Assembly: GCA_039025395.1 (NCBI GenBank)
Contig: JBCCOK010000018.1
Span: 15,989 to 79,988 of the forward strand
DNA length: 64,000 nucleotides
Source of the DNA: Hoeflea_A sp039025395
GTDB lineage: Bacteria > Pseudomonadota > Alphaproteobacteria > Rhizobiales > Rhizobiaceae
Reading direction: 5' to 3'
Below the pieces are notes generated by a model. It saw only the letters and a program-made list of their open reading frames with translations. It was not told the DNA's origin and did not search any database. This document shows positions 53,635 through 62,353 of the stretch, one piece after another (the stretch's first letter is position 1; the number at the start of each line of letters is the position of its first letter). The position numbers and the translations under genes are program-made.

Positions 53635-54029
53635 CGTTTTTCCAACTACCCGCCCTAAGAAAAAATCGGAGTTGCCGTCGCCGTGGAAGGGTGTACATCA
53701 ATCTTGGCGCCTCGGCGAGTGGAATTCGGCCACGCCGGGAAGCATGTCCTATATGCTGCGAAAATCGAATTTGCTTGCATCCACGGGAAATCGTCGTATA
53801 AGCGCGCTGTTCGAAACACCCGGTCCATTGGCTGGGGGCTGAACGGAGGGCCGTCCGAAAGGGCGTCAGGTGACAAAGGTTGCCGGCCTCCCGTGTCTCC
53901 GCTCTCGACCGTCTCGTATTCAACGCCTTTCTTGAGCGCCCCTTGTGGCACAAAGAGGGTTGTTGAGGCTTAGCCGCCGATTGCCGGTGTGTGCGGACAC
54001 AGACAGACTCAAGGAAAGGCAAGCAGCTC
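53635..54029 (+). other. Divergent leader region upstream of rpsF
   Basis: About 395 bases without a gene. It holds the rpsF promoter (53775-53802) and then a leader of roughly 220 bases, unusually long, containing GC-rich pairings such as GGGCCGTCC/GAAAGGGC near 53845-53866. Bacterial rpsF operons are often controlled by an S6:S18-binding leader RNA, which would suit this stretch, but I could not fold it. Confidence 0.4.
53775..53802 (+). promoter_or_regulatory. Promoter of the rpsF operon
   Basis: TTGCAT (53775-53780) and TATAAG (53797-53802), 16-base spacer, giving a predicted start about 53809, roughly 220 bases before the rpsF ATG. Confidence 0.45.
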
Positions 54030-54422
54030 ATGGCGCTTTATGAACACGTATTCCTTGCCCGGCAGGATGTATCTGGCCAGCAGGTCGAGGCCCTTGTTGA
54101 ACAATTCAAGGGAGTCCTCGAAGCCAATGGCGGATCGGTCGGGCGTGTTGAAAACTGGGGATTGAAATCCCTGTCATACAGAATGAATAAAAACCGCAAG
54201 GCGCATTTTACCCTAATGGACATCGACGCGCCGGCAAACGCCGTGCAGGAAATGGAGCGCCAGATGCGCATCAGCGAAGATGTTCTGCGCTACATGACCA
54301 TTCGTGTTGAGGCGCATGGAGAAGGGCCTTCGGTCATGATGCAAAAGCGCGACCGTGACGACCGCCCGCGTCGTGGCGATCGTGATGACCGCCCGCGACG
54401 TCCACGTGAAGATCGCACATAG
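54030..54422 (+). CDS. rpsF: 30S ribosomal protein S6
   Basis: 130-residue small-subunit protein that pairs with S18. It starts MALYEHVFLARQDVSGQQVE; the core SVGRVENWGLKSLSYRMNKN and DAPANAVQEMERQMRISED are typical. It ends in an Arg/Asp-rich tail, RDRDDRPRRGDRDDRPRRPR, beyond the usual core (about residue 105 on). ATG 54030 has CAAGGAAAGG upstream. First gene of rpsF-rpsR-DUF2232-rplI. Confidence 0.97.
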   Translation: MALYEHVFLARQDVSGQQVEALVEQFKGVLEANGGSVGRVENWGLKSLSYRMNKNRKAHFTLMDIDAPANAVQEMERQMRISEDVLRYMTIRVEAHGEGPSVMMQKRDRDDRPRRGDRDDRPRRPREDRT

Positions 54423-54433
54423 GGAGCCCAGCC

Positions 54434-54682
54434 ATGGTCGACATCAATCAGATCCCCACACGGCGTCCGTTCCACCGCCGCCGCAAAACGTGCCCGTTTT
54501 CCGGAGCCAACGCACCGAAAATCGACTATAAGGACGTGCGCCTCCTTCAGCGTTATGTGTCTGAGCGCGGCAAGATCGTACCGTCTCGCATCACTGCGGT
54601 GAGCCAGAAAAAGCAGCGCGAGTTGGCGCGCGCCATCAAACGTGCCCGGTTCCTTGGTCTCTTGCCTTATCTGGTAAAGTAG
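54434..54682 (+). CDS. rpsR: 30S ribosomal protein S18
   Basis: 82-residue protein of the small subunit platform. RRRKTCPFSGANAPKIDYKD opens the core, followed by LLQRYVSERGKIVPSRITAV and QRELARAIKRARFLGLLPYL. Eleven bases after rpsF, with a GGGAG ribosome site. Three stem-loops follow it before the next gene. Confidence 0.98.
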   Translation: MVDINQIPTRRPFHRRRKTCPFSGANAPKIDYKDVRLLQRYVSERGKIVPSRITAVSQKKQRELARAIKRARFLGLLPYLVK

Positions 54683-54697
54683 TGCTTTGGCATTGAG

Positions 54698-54769
54698 CCG
54701 GTCGCAAAGCGGCGACCGGGGCCTGCGATGATGGGCATCGCGGGCAAGACGACAAACCCCAAGTTGGGG
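54698..54769 (+). repeat. Three consecutive stem-loops after rpsR
   Basis: Stem 1 CCGGTCGC/GCGACCGG (54698-54719, 8 pairs), stem 2 GCCTGCGATG/CATCGCGGGC (54721-54745, 10 pairs with one G-U), stem 3 CCCCAA-G-TTGGGG (54757-54769). No T-run follows. This may be an mRNA processing or stability element that sets the ratio of S6/S18 to downstream products. Confidence 0.5.
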
Positions 54770-54837
54770 CGGATGCTAAAATAGCCTCTTGGTATGCGAC
54801 CGCCTCTAACTGCTTGGTAAGCAGGACAGCGTTTTTG

Positions 54838-55818
54838 ATGAACAACCGGTCTCAATCCGTTCTTGTTGGCGTCTTTGCGGGCCTTGCATCAACCATCCTC
54901 GCCTTGGGATCGGGTGATGTGTCGTTTTTGTCCATTGTCTTGTCTGCATGCGTTACGTTGCCGGTGCTGATTGCGGGACTCGGGTGGTCCAACAACGCAG
55001 GAACGCTTGCGGCAGCGACCGCAGCGATCCTGGTCGCGGTGCTTGTTACCCCGTTGAACGCTCTGCTGTTTACGGCCACTACACTGGCTCCTGCGGCGTG
55101 GATCGCTCATTTGAGCAACCTTTCCCGTCCGGCGGAGGAGGTTGGCGGGCCGCAAGGTCAGACGGCGTGGTATCCCTTGTCCGGAATCATGCTGCAATTA
55201 TGCGGCCTTGCATCTTTGTCCTTGGTGATAGCCGGCGCTGTAACAGGCTATGGTGAAGAGACCATTCGGCCCATGGTCGACGCCATGATGACGATGATGA
55301 GCGAACAGAACCCCGACCTGGTTCTTGAAGACATCAACAGCGATGAGACGGTCGCATTTCTCACGCGTGTCGTGCCTGCAACCATGGCGGCGTTTCTGGT
55401 GATGTTTCAGTTCGCCGGCTGGTATGTCTCCTGCGCCATCGTACGGATGTCCGGCCGCGCCAAACGACCGGCGGATTTTATTCCGTCAGACCTGCGCATG
55501 CCCCGCGCGGCTCTGCTTGCATTTGGCGGCGGCCTGATTCTGGAATTGGTCGGCGGCGTTGCAAGTCTTATTGGTTCCGTCATCATCGGCGCCTTTGCAG
55601 GTGGTTTCATGATGGCTGGCCTTGCCATGTTGCATAACCGGCTTGTCCAATCAGCGTGGCGCCTGCTTGCCCTTTGGCTCACCTACATGGCGATCCTGAT
55701 CCTCTTTCCATTTCCGCTGATCGCATTCCTGTTCGTCGGCATGCTCGGAACCGCACGGTCGCTGCCTCCGTCATCGCCTGGAACAGGTCCGACAAATTCA
55801 AACAACCAGACAACCTGA
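54838..55818 (+). CDS. DUF2232 membrane protein
   Basis: 326-residue inner-membrane protein of the DUF2232 (YybS-like) family, with about eight hydrophobic segments: SVLVGVFAGLASTILALGSG, a run near 35-85, a pair at 105-135, and a C-terminal cluster ending LALWLTYMAILILFPFPLIA. A periplasmic or cytoplasmic loop near 150-185 is acidic. Function unknown; members lie between rpsR and rplI in many Rhizobiales. ATG 54838 has GCAGGACAG upstream. Confidence 0.87.
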   Translation: MNNRSQSVLVGVFAGLASTILALGSGDVSFLSIVLSACVTLPVLIAGLGWSNNAGTLAAATAAILVAVLVTPLNALLFTATTLAPAAWIAHLSNLSRPAEEVGGPQGQTAWYPLSGIMLQLCGLASLSLVIAGAVTGYGEETIRPMVDAMMTMMSEQNPDLVLEDINSDETVAFLTRVVPATMAAFLVMFQFAGWYVSCAIVRMSGRAKRPADFIPSDLRMPRAALLAFGGGLILELVGGVASLIGSVIIGAFAGGFMMAGLAMLHNRLVQSAWRLLALWLTYMAILILFPFPLIAFLFVGMLGTARSLPPSSPGTGPTNSNNQTT

Positions 55819-55839
55819 TTCAACCGAAAGGAAACAACC

Positions 55840-56538
55840 ATGGAAGTCATTCTCCTCGAACGCGTCGCCAAGCTCGGACAGATGGGCGATGTCGTAAAGG
55901 TGCGCGACGGCTATGCGCGAAATTTTCTGCTACCGAAGGGAAAAGCGCTGCGCGCCAACGAAGCCAATAAGGCGCGATTCGAAAACGAGCGCAGCGATCT
56001 TGAGGCACGAAATCTGGAGCGCCGCTCCGACGCGCAGAAAGTCGCCGACAAGCTGAACGGAAAGTCCTTTATCGTCGTCCGCGCCGCAGGTGAAACCGGG
56101 CAGCTATACGGATCTGTCGCCGCCCGTGACATCGTTGATATCCTTGCCGAAGACGGTTTCACCATAGGGCGCAATCAGGTGGAACTGAGAACCCCGATCA
56201 AAGCGATCGGTATGCACGAAGTGATCATTTCTCTGCATGCCGAAGTCGAGGTTACGGTAGAAATGAACGTCGCCCGCTCGGCCGATGAAGCGCAAAGACA
56301 GGCCAAGGGCGAAGACCTGACATCTGCCGACGCGATCTACGGCGCGGATGAAGAAGAAGAATTCAACGCAGAAGACGTGTTCGAAGAAGGTGTCGAATTT
56401 GAAGCCGCGGCGGATGAAGATGCAGCCGACGACACGGAAACCGGGGAAACGGCAGATGCAACGTCCGAGGGCGAACAGCAGGCCGAGGCCGCTGAAGCAC
56501 CAGAATCGGAAGACGCAGCCAGTGAAGCAAAGTCGTAA
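55840..56538 (+). CDS. rplI: 50S ribosomal protein L9 with acidic C-terminal tail
   Basis: 232 residues; the core (about 1-150) is ordinary L9: MEVILLERVAKLGQMGDVVK, VRDGYARNFLLPKGKALRA, the long connecting helix and VELRTPIKAIGMHEVIISLH. From about residue 168 a 65-residue tail is almost all Glu, Asp, Ala and Thr (DEEEEFNAEDVFEEG onward), without any domain I recognise. Tails of this kind occur in other Rhizobiales L9 but this one is long. AAAGGAA precedes the ATG. Confidence 0.96.
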   Translation: MEVILLERVAKLGQMGDVVKVRDGYARNFLLPKGKALRANEANKARFENERSDLEARNLERRSDAQKVADKLNGKSFIVVRAAGETGQLYGSVAARDIVDILAEDGFTIGRNQVELRTPIKAIGMHEVIISLHAEVEVTVEMNVARSADEAQRQAKGEDLTSADAIYGADEEEEFNAEDVFEEGVEFEAAADEDAADDTETGETADATSEGEQQAEAAEAPESEDAASEAKS

Positions 56539-56559
56539 AGACGACTATAGAACGATGGT

Positions 56560-56578
56560 GCCCGGCGGCTAGCCGGGC
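56560..56578 (+). terminator. Hairpin after rplI
   Basis: GCCCGGC (56560-56566) pairs with GCCGGGC (56572-56578) over a five-base loop, 22 bases past the rplI stop. No T-run follows, so termination may need Rho or the hairpin may protect the 3' end. Confidence 0.4.
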
Positions 56579-56719
56579 GCACGACAAGAAGACCGGCATC
56601 GCAGCGTTTCAATTTGTTTTTATTAGTAAAAACAACGCGCTGGACTAAACACAAATCGGTGATACAATTTCTTCAGACGAAATACGTCTGTTGTACGAAG
56701 CGTTCTTGGGGTGGTGATC

Positions 56720-58009
56720 ATGAAACGCGTCCTGACATACATTTTGCGCAAAATCATGCACAGCGGCGATCTGATGATGACGTTCGCTGATGGCCAACAG
56801 GTCCGATTCGGCGACGGCACGGGGAAACTGGTCCATTTTCGCTTTGTGACGAAGGAGGCGGAACGTGCGGTCGCGCTGAATCCGACCCTGAAGCTGGGCG
56901 AATGCTACATGGACGGCGACCTCGTCATCGATCAGGGCGACATGTACGATCTGCTTGAAATTATCCTGCGCAATGATTACGAACGCTGGGGCGAAAAAGA
57001 CGCATTTATGCATATATTCGAGCGACTAAGGCGCATCCCGGCCCATTTTCTGCAATGGAATTCGCTGCGGCGTTCGCGGTCAAACGTTCAACACCATTAC
57101 GACCTCTCAGGCGAACTTTACGATTTGTTCCTGGATCCGGACCGGCAGTATTCCTGTGCCTATTTTGAGGACGAGTCGATGGAACTCGAGCAGGCACAGA
57201 TGGCCAAGAAGCGGCTCATCGCGTCAAAACTGTATATCGATCGGGAAAATCTGCGGATTCTGGATATTGGTTCCGGCTGGGGCGGAATGGGGCTTCACCT
57301 GGCGCGCCATTTCAATGCCAAGGTCACAGGCGTAACACTGTCGGACGAACAATTCAAAGTTTCAAACCAACGCGCCCGCGAAGACGGTTTCGCCGGACAG
57401 GTCGAATTCAAACTCCTCGATTACCGCAACCTCGAGCAGACATTCGACCGGATTGTATCGGTCGGCATGTTCGAACACGTTGGCCGACGGCATTACAGCG
57501 ATTATTTCAACAAGTGCGCAAAGATGTTAGACCGCGATGGCGTCATGCTGCTGCATACGATCGGTCAATCGGATCCACCCTCGGCGACCAACCCTTTCCT
57601 AAAGAAACACATCTTTCCGGGCGGCTACGTTCCGGCACTGTCGGAGGTTCTTCCGGCGATCGAGAGGTCCGGGCTTGTTGTTACCGATATTGAGATCCTG
57701 CGCCACCATTACGCCAAGACACTTCGCGCATGGCGCACGAACTTTCTCGCCCATTGGGAAAAGGCAAAGGAACTCTATGACGAGCGGTTTTGCAGGATGT
57801 GGGAGTTTTATCTGGCAGCGTCAGAAGCTTCTTTCCTGTATCAGGATATGGTCGTCTTTCAGATTCAGCTGGCGCACCGCCCCGACGCGGTCCCACTGAC
57901 ACGCGACTATATAAGTCAGGGTGAACAGGCACCGCACCGGGCCCGAAAAGCAAGTGCATCGGCGAAGAAGAAGCGTGCAGCCACAGAAAAACAAAACCGT
58001 AGCGTGTAG
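56720..58009 (+). CDS. cfa: Cyclopropane-fatty-acyl-phospholipid synthase
   Basis: 429-residue SAM-dependent enzyme that adds a methylene bridge across double bonds of membrane lipids. Motifs: an N-terminal DUF-type part with VRFGDGTGKLVHFRF, then YSCAYFEDESMELEQAQ (about 150), RILDIGSGWGGMGLHLARHF for SAM (about 182), TLSDEQFKVSNQRA and GMFEHVGRRHY with catalytic residues (about 255). It ends in a Lys/Arg-rich tail (about 405-429). A GTG at 56711 is an alternative start. Independent transcript. Confidence 0.95.
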   Translation: MKRVLTYILRKIMHSGDLMMTFADGQQVRFGDGTGKLVHFRFVTKEAERAVALNPTLKLGECYMDGDLVIDQGDMYDLLEIILRNDYERWGEKDAFMHIFERLRRIPAHFLQWNSLRRSRSNVQHHYDLSGELYDLFLDPDRQYSCAYFEDESMELEQAQMAKKRLIASKLYIDRENLRILDIGSGWGGMGLHLARHFNAKVTGVTLSDEQFKVSNQRAREDGFAGQVEFKLLDYRNLEQTFDRIVSVGMFEHVGRRHYSDYFNKCAKMLDRDGVMLLHTIGQSDPPSATNPFLKKHIFPGGYVPALSEVLPAIERSGLVVTDIEILRHHYAKTLRAWRTNFLAHWEKAKELYDERFCRMWEFYLAASEASFLYQDMVVFQIQLAHRPDAVPLTRDYISQGEQAPHRARKASASAKKKRAATEKQNRSV

Positions 58010-58054
58010 CTTCGATTCCCATTCGGAAGTCAAACAGAATCAGCTAATATTGGC

Positions 58055-58076
58055 TTTTCCACAAAGCTATTGTGGA
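58055..58076. promoter_or_regulatory. Inverted pair of DnaA-box-like sites upstream of dnaB
   Basis: TCCACAA-AGCTA-TTGTGGA forms a perfect 7-base inverted repeat (58058-58076); extended leftward the first arm reads TTTTCCACA, one base from the DnaA consensus TTATCCACA. It lies about 120-140 bases before dnaB. It may alternatively be a plain mRNA hairpin. Confidence 0.3.
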
Positions 58077-58197
58077 GATTGAGCATGGCTGCGCTTTTTA
58101 TCCGGACGGGCAGTCGTTTGGTTTCATACGCGAGGCCGTTGGCGTTATACCAGTGCGGCGCTGAGACACTATCAAGAGCGGGATGAGAAAGGCGGCG

Positions 58198-59724
58198 ATG
58201 AGCGATCCGGCACGACCGATTGGCGATTCACAAAAGGACGACTCTGGCGGTCTCTACCGCGAAGCGCCCGGTAACATCGAAGCTGAACAGGCGCTTCTTG
58301 GCGCTATTCTGGTCAATAACGACGCCTATTACCGGGTATCTGATTTTCTCAAACCGGGACATCTGCATGAACCGCTCCACCGGAAAATCTTCGAGGTGGC
58401 CGGCGACATCATCCGGATGGGAAAGACAGCCAATCCGGTCACGATAAAGACCTTCCTTCCTGCGGATGAAAAAGTCGGCGAGATGACCGTCGCTCAATAT
58501 CTGGCGCGGCTCGCAGCCGAAGCGGTAAACATTATCAATGCCGAAGATTACGGCCGCGCCATCTATGACCTTGCGTTGAGACGGTCGCTGATCACGATCG
58601 GCGAAGACATGGTCAACATCGCTTATGACGCGCCGCTCGACATGCCGCCGCAAAGCCAGATCGAAGACGCGGAAAGGCGGCTTTTCGAGCTGGCGGAAAC
58701 GGGGCGGTATGACGGTGGCTTCCAGGCTTTCACCGATGCGGTGGCTTTGGCAATCGACATGGCCGGTGCCGCCTATCAGCGTGACGGCGGATTGTCGGGG
58801 ATTTCCACCGGCATGATGCAGCTGGACCGGCGCATGGGCGGGCTGCAACCGTCCGACCTTGTTATTCTTGCGGGCCGGCCCGGCATGGGCAAAACCGCGC
58901 TTGCCACGAATATTGCCTATAATATTGCCAAGGCCTATCAGCCTGAGGTCCAGGCCGATGGAAGCGCAAAGGCCATCAACGGCGGCGTGGTCGGGTTTTA
59001 TTCGCTGGAAATGTCGTCCGAACAGCTTGCGACCCGAATCATTTCCGAACAAACCGAAATCTCGTCCTCCAAAATCAGGCGCGGCGAAATCACCGAGGCC
59101 GACTTCGAGTTGCTGGTGGGATGCTCCCAGGAGATGCAGAAGATACCCTTCTACATCGACCAGACCGGCGGCATATCGATTGCGCAGCTTGCAGCACGTG
59201 CGCGCCGTCTGAAGCGGCAACGCGGTCTTGATCTGCTCGTCGTCGACTATGTCCAGCTGATGAGCGGCCACAAGAAAAGCGGCGAAAACCGGGTTCAGGA
59301 AATCACCGAGATCACCACTGGCCTGAAGGCGCTCGCCAAGGAACTGAACGTGCCGATCATCGCATTGTCGCAGCTTTCACGTCAGGTCGAAAACCGCGAT
59401 GACAAACGGCCACAGCTTTCTGATCTGCGCGAATCGGGTTCCATTGAACAGGATGCCGATGTTGTGCTGTTCGTCTACCGAGAGGAGTACTACGTCAAAA
59501 ACTCGGAGCCCAGGCGTTCTCCTGAAGAGATGGCCAATGACATCAAATCCGAGGAATATCTGCGTTGGGAAGAAAAGATGGCGAAGGTGAAAGGCATGGC
59601 CGACGTCATTATTGCAAAGCAGCGCCACGGACCCACCGGCACCGTGCCGCTGGGTTTCCAGGCGGAATACACACGCTTTTCAGACCTTGCGGACAGCTCC
59701 TACCTGCAATACAGCCATGATTGA
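58198..59724 (+). CDS. dnaB: Replicative DNA helicase DnaB
   Basis: 508-residue hexameric helicase of the replication fork. N-terminal domain: REAPGNIEAEQALLGAILVN (about residue 20). RecA-like domain: VILAGRPGMGKTALATNIAY Walker A (about 223), GFYSLEMSSEQLATRII, LDLLVVDYVQLMSGH Walker B and LSQLSRQVENRDDKRPQLSD (about 390). No intein is visible. ATG 58198 has a GAAAGGCGG ribosome site; an ATG five codons earlier is possible. Its stop overlaps the alr start by one base. Confidence 0.96.
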   Translation: MSDPARPIGDSQKDDSGGLYREAPGNIEAEQALLGAILVNNDAYYRVSDFLKPGHLHEPLHRKIFEVAGDIIRMGKTANPVTIKTFLPADEKVGEMTVAQYLARLAAEAVNIINAEDYGRAIYDLALRRSLITIGEDMVNIAYDAPLDMPPQSQIEDAERRLFELAETGRYDGGFQAFTDAVALAIDMAGAAYQRDGGLSGISTGMMQLDRRMGGLQPSDLVILAGRPGMGKTALATNIAYNIAKAYQPEVQADGSAKAINGGVVGFYSLEMSSEQLATRIISEQTEISSSKIRRGEITEADFELLVGCSQEMQKIPFYIDQTGGISIAQLAARARRLKRQRGLDLLVVDYVQLMSGHKKSGENRVQEITEITTGLKALAKELNVPIIALSQLSRQVENRDDKRPQLSDLRESGSIEQDADVVLFVYREEYYVKNSEPRRSPEEMANDIKSEEYLRWEEKMAKVKGMADVIIAKQRHGPTGTVPLGFQAEYTRFSDLADSSYLQYSHD

Positions 59725-60899
59725 TGGTTTTGAACGAAGTCCCGCTCAGTGCTGACGTTTTCGAGGACGCCGGTTTCGGTGCCCGGCTGATTATCGACAT
59801 CAGTGCGCTGACGGACAATTGGCGGACGATGCAACAATTGTCGTCTCCGGCGCGTTGCGCTGCAGTGGTCAAGGCCGACGGTTATGGCCTCGGAGCAGAA
59901 GCCGTTGCGTCTGCTCTTTATGATGCAGGCTGTCGCGACTTTTTTGTTGCAACGGCGCCGGAGGGCGCGGAAATACGCCGCCACGCGCGCGACGCGCGTA
60001 TCTTCGTCATGAATTGCATCCTGCCGGGCATTGAAGATGCCTGCCGTGCATTTGAGCTCGTGCCAGTTCTGGCGTCGATGGAGCACGTCGTCCACTGGAC
60101 AAATGCCTGTGCCGATGGCGGCGACCATCCCTGCGCGCTGCAAGTGGATACGGGGATGAACCGGCTTGGAATTACGGTTGCTGAAGCAGTCGCGCTTGCG
60201 CGCGATGTGACCCGCCCCGCTGGCTTTTCGCCGGTTCTGGTGATGAGCCATCTGGCCTGTGCCGACGAACCGGATCATCCGCAAAACCGGCAACAACTGG
60301 ACGCATTTCGCAAGGTGGTGCCAGGTTTTGAGAATGTTGAAGCCAGTTTCAGCAATTCGGCAGGCGTTCTCCTCGGCGATGATTACAAATTCGATCTGAC
60401 CCGCCCGGGAATAGCCATCTTCGGCGGCGCAGTCGGAGACGCCCATACACCGCCCACCAAGCCGGTCGTCACCGCCGAAGCCCGTATTGTAACGATAAGG
60501 CGCGCCAAACGCGGCGAAACCGTCAGCTACGGTGCGTCGGTTACGCTGGATCGCGACAGCCGTATCGCGGTCTGTTCAGTCGGTTATGCGGACGGCTATT
60601 TGCGCGCCCTTTCCGGTGCGGGCGTGACCTTGCGCGCTCACGACGCAAGAGGCGCGCATGCCCATGCGCACGGAACGAATTTGCCGGTTCTTGGCAGAGT
60701 GACGATGGACCTGACCGCATTCGATGTAACCGATGTTGCGGACGATCTGCTGAAACCCGGCGATTTCATAGAGCTTTTCGGCGAAAACGTAGCGCTTGAC
60801 GACGTAGCCCGGACAGGCGGCACCATCGGGTATGAGCTTTTGACGTCGCTTGGCCGCCGGTACCAGCGGATCTACGTCAACCGGCCGCTTCGGGGCTGA
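59724..60899 (+). CDS. alr: Alanine racemase
   Basis: 391-residue PLP enzyme that supplies D-alanine for peptidoglycan. PLP lysine in AAVVKADGYGLGAEAV (about residue 49), substrate-site MNRLGITVAEA, SYGASVTLDRDS with catalytic tyrosine (about 270), and LPVLGRVTMDLTAFDVTDV near the end. The start overlaps the dnaB stop (TGATG). radA begins 10 bases after its stop. A single-copy Alr of usual length. Confidence 0.95.
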   Translation: MVLNEVPLSADVFEDAGFGARLIIDISALTDNWRTMQQLSSPARCAAVVKADGYGLGAEAVASALYDAGCRDFFVATAPEGAEIRRHARDARIFVMNCILPGIEDACRAFELVPVLASMEHVVHWTNACADGGDHPCALQVDTGMNRLGITVAEAVALARDVTRPAGFSPVLVMSHLACADEPDHPQNRQQLDAFRKVVPGFENVEASFSNSAGVLLGDDYKFDLTRPGIAIFGGAVGDAHTPPTKPVVTAEARIVTIRRAKRGETVSYGASVTLDRDSRIAVCSVGYADGYLRALSGAGVTLRAHDARGAHAHAHGTNLPVLGRVTMDLTAFDVTDVADDLLKPGDFIELFGENVALDDVARTGGTIGYELLTSLGRRYQRIYVNRPLRG

Positions 60900-60909
60900 T
60901 GGACCGACA

Positions 60910-62304
60910 ATGGCAAGGACAAAAACCCAGTTTGTCTGTCAGACCTGCGGCTCAGTCCATGCACGTTGGGCCGGAAAATGCGACGAGTGCGGCGCATGGA
61001 ACAGCATCGTCGAAGTCAATGCAGCCGGCGGAATCGGCAGCGGTCCTGGCCGTCCGCGCCCGAAGGGCAAGCCGGTTGCGCTGACAACACTTGCGGGAGT
61101 TGCCGAAGACACACCGCGCATCACGACGGGAATCGCCGAACTTGACCGGGTCACCGGCGGCGGGTTCGTATCCGGTTCGGCACTTCTGGTCGGCGGCGAT
61201 CCCGGTATCGGCAAATCCACATTGCTGATGCAAGCAGCGGCAGCGCTCTCGCGGGCCGGCCATAGTGTCGTTTATGTTTCCGGCGAGGAGGCGGTTGCGC
61301 AGATCCGATTGCGTGCACGACGCCTCGGTGCGGCAGACACAGACGTGAAGCTTGCAGCCGAAACCAATGTAGAGGACATCCTGGCTACGCTTTCGGATCT
61401 GGGTCGGCCGGATCTCGTCATCATCGATTCAATTCAGACGCTTTGGAGCGATGTGGCGGAATCGGCGCCTGGCACTGTCACCCAGGTGCGGACCGGCGCA
61501 CAGGCGATGATTCGGTTTGCCAAAAAGACAGGCGCTGCCGTGGTGCTTGTTGGACATGTAACCAAGGAAGGTCAGATTGCCGGACCGCGCGTCATCGAGC
61601 ATATGGTCGATGCCGTGCTTTATTTCGAAGGCGATCGCGGTCACCACTATCGCATCCTGCGAACCGTTAAGAACCGTTTTGGCCCGACAGATGAAATCGG
61701 CGTTTTCGAGATGTCAGACCGGGGCCTGCGCGAAGTCGACAATCCATCGGAACTGTTTTTGGGCGAGCGTAACGAGAAGGCACCAGGCGCGTCTGTATTC
61801 GCCGGGATCGAAGGGACTCGGCCGGTCCTGGTGGAAGTTCAGGCGCTGGTCACACCCTCGCCACTTGGAACGCCGCGCCGGGCCGTTGTCGGCTGGGACT
61901 CGGCGCGGCTCTCGATGGTGCTTGCCGTGCTCGAAGCCCATTGTGGCGTGCGGCTGGCTCAACACGACGTATATCTGAATATCGCCGGCGGTTTCCGGAT
62001 CTCAGAACCCGCGGCAGATCTTGCGGTGGCTTCTGCACTGGTTTCCTCACTTGCCGGGCTTGCTCTTCCAGCCGATTGCGTCTATTTCGGCGAAATCAGC
62101 CTTTCCGGCGCTGTCCGCCCCGTGGCTCATACAACACAGCGCCTGAAGGAAGCCGAAAAACTGGGATTCACGCGTGCCGTACTGCCAAAGGGCTCAACGG
62201 ATCTGCCAAAAAGAACCGATGACCGTTGGAAAACAATCGATGCGCTGGCCGGTATCGTGGTCGGCATTGCCGGTTCAAAGCTGCCGATTGAACAAGCCGA
62301 TTAG
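60910..62304 (+). CDS. radA: DNA repair protein RadA
   Basis: 464-residue RecA-like ATPase that drives branch migration in recombination. N-terminal zinc finger FVCQTCGSVHARWAGKCDEC (about residues 8-27), Walker A VGGDPGIGKSTLLMQ (about 98), the RadA-specific KNRFGPTDEIGVFEM (about 255), and a C-terminal Lon-like domain with SEPAADLAVASALVSSLAGL (about 365). ATG 60910 matches the family start. Part of the dnaB-alr-radA-cvpA-purF run. Confidence 0.97.
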   Translation: MARTKTQFVCQTCGSVHARWAGKCDECGAWNSIVEVNAAGGIGSGPGRPRPKGKPVALTTLAGVAEDTPRITTGIAELDRVTGGGFVSGSALLVGGDPGIGKSTLLMQAAAALSRAGHSVVYVSGEEAVAQIRLRARRLGAADTDVKLAAETNVEDILATLSDLGRPDLVIIDSIQTLWSDVAESAPGTVTQVRTGAQAMIRFAKKTGAAVVLVGHVTKEGQIAGPRVIEHMVDAVLYFEGDRGHHYRILRTVKNRFGPTDEIGVFEMSDRGLREVDNPSELFLGERNEKAPGASVFAGIEGTRPVLVEVQALVTPSPLGTPRRAVVGWDSARLSMVLAVLEAHCGVRLAQHDVYLNIAGGFRISEPAADLAVASALVSSLAGLALPADCVYFGEISLSGAVRPVAHTTQRLKEAEKLGFTRAVLPKGSTDLPKRTDDRWKTIDALAGIVVGIAGSKLPIEQAD

Positions 62305-62353
62305 TTGGAAGATACCCGCCGGTCCGGTTCGGCAGCATTAAGGGTCAGACACG

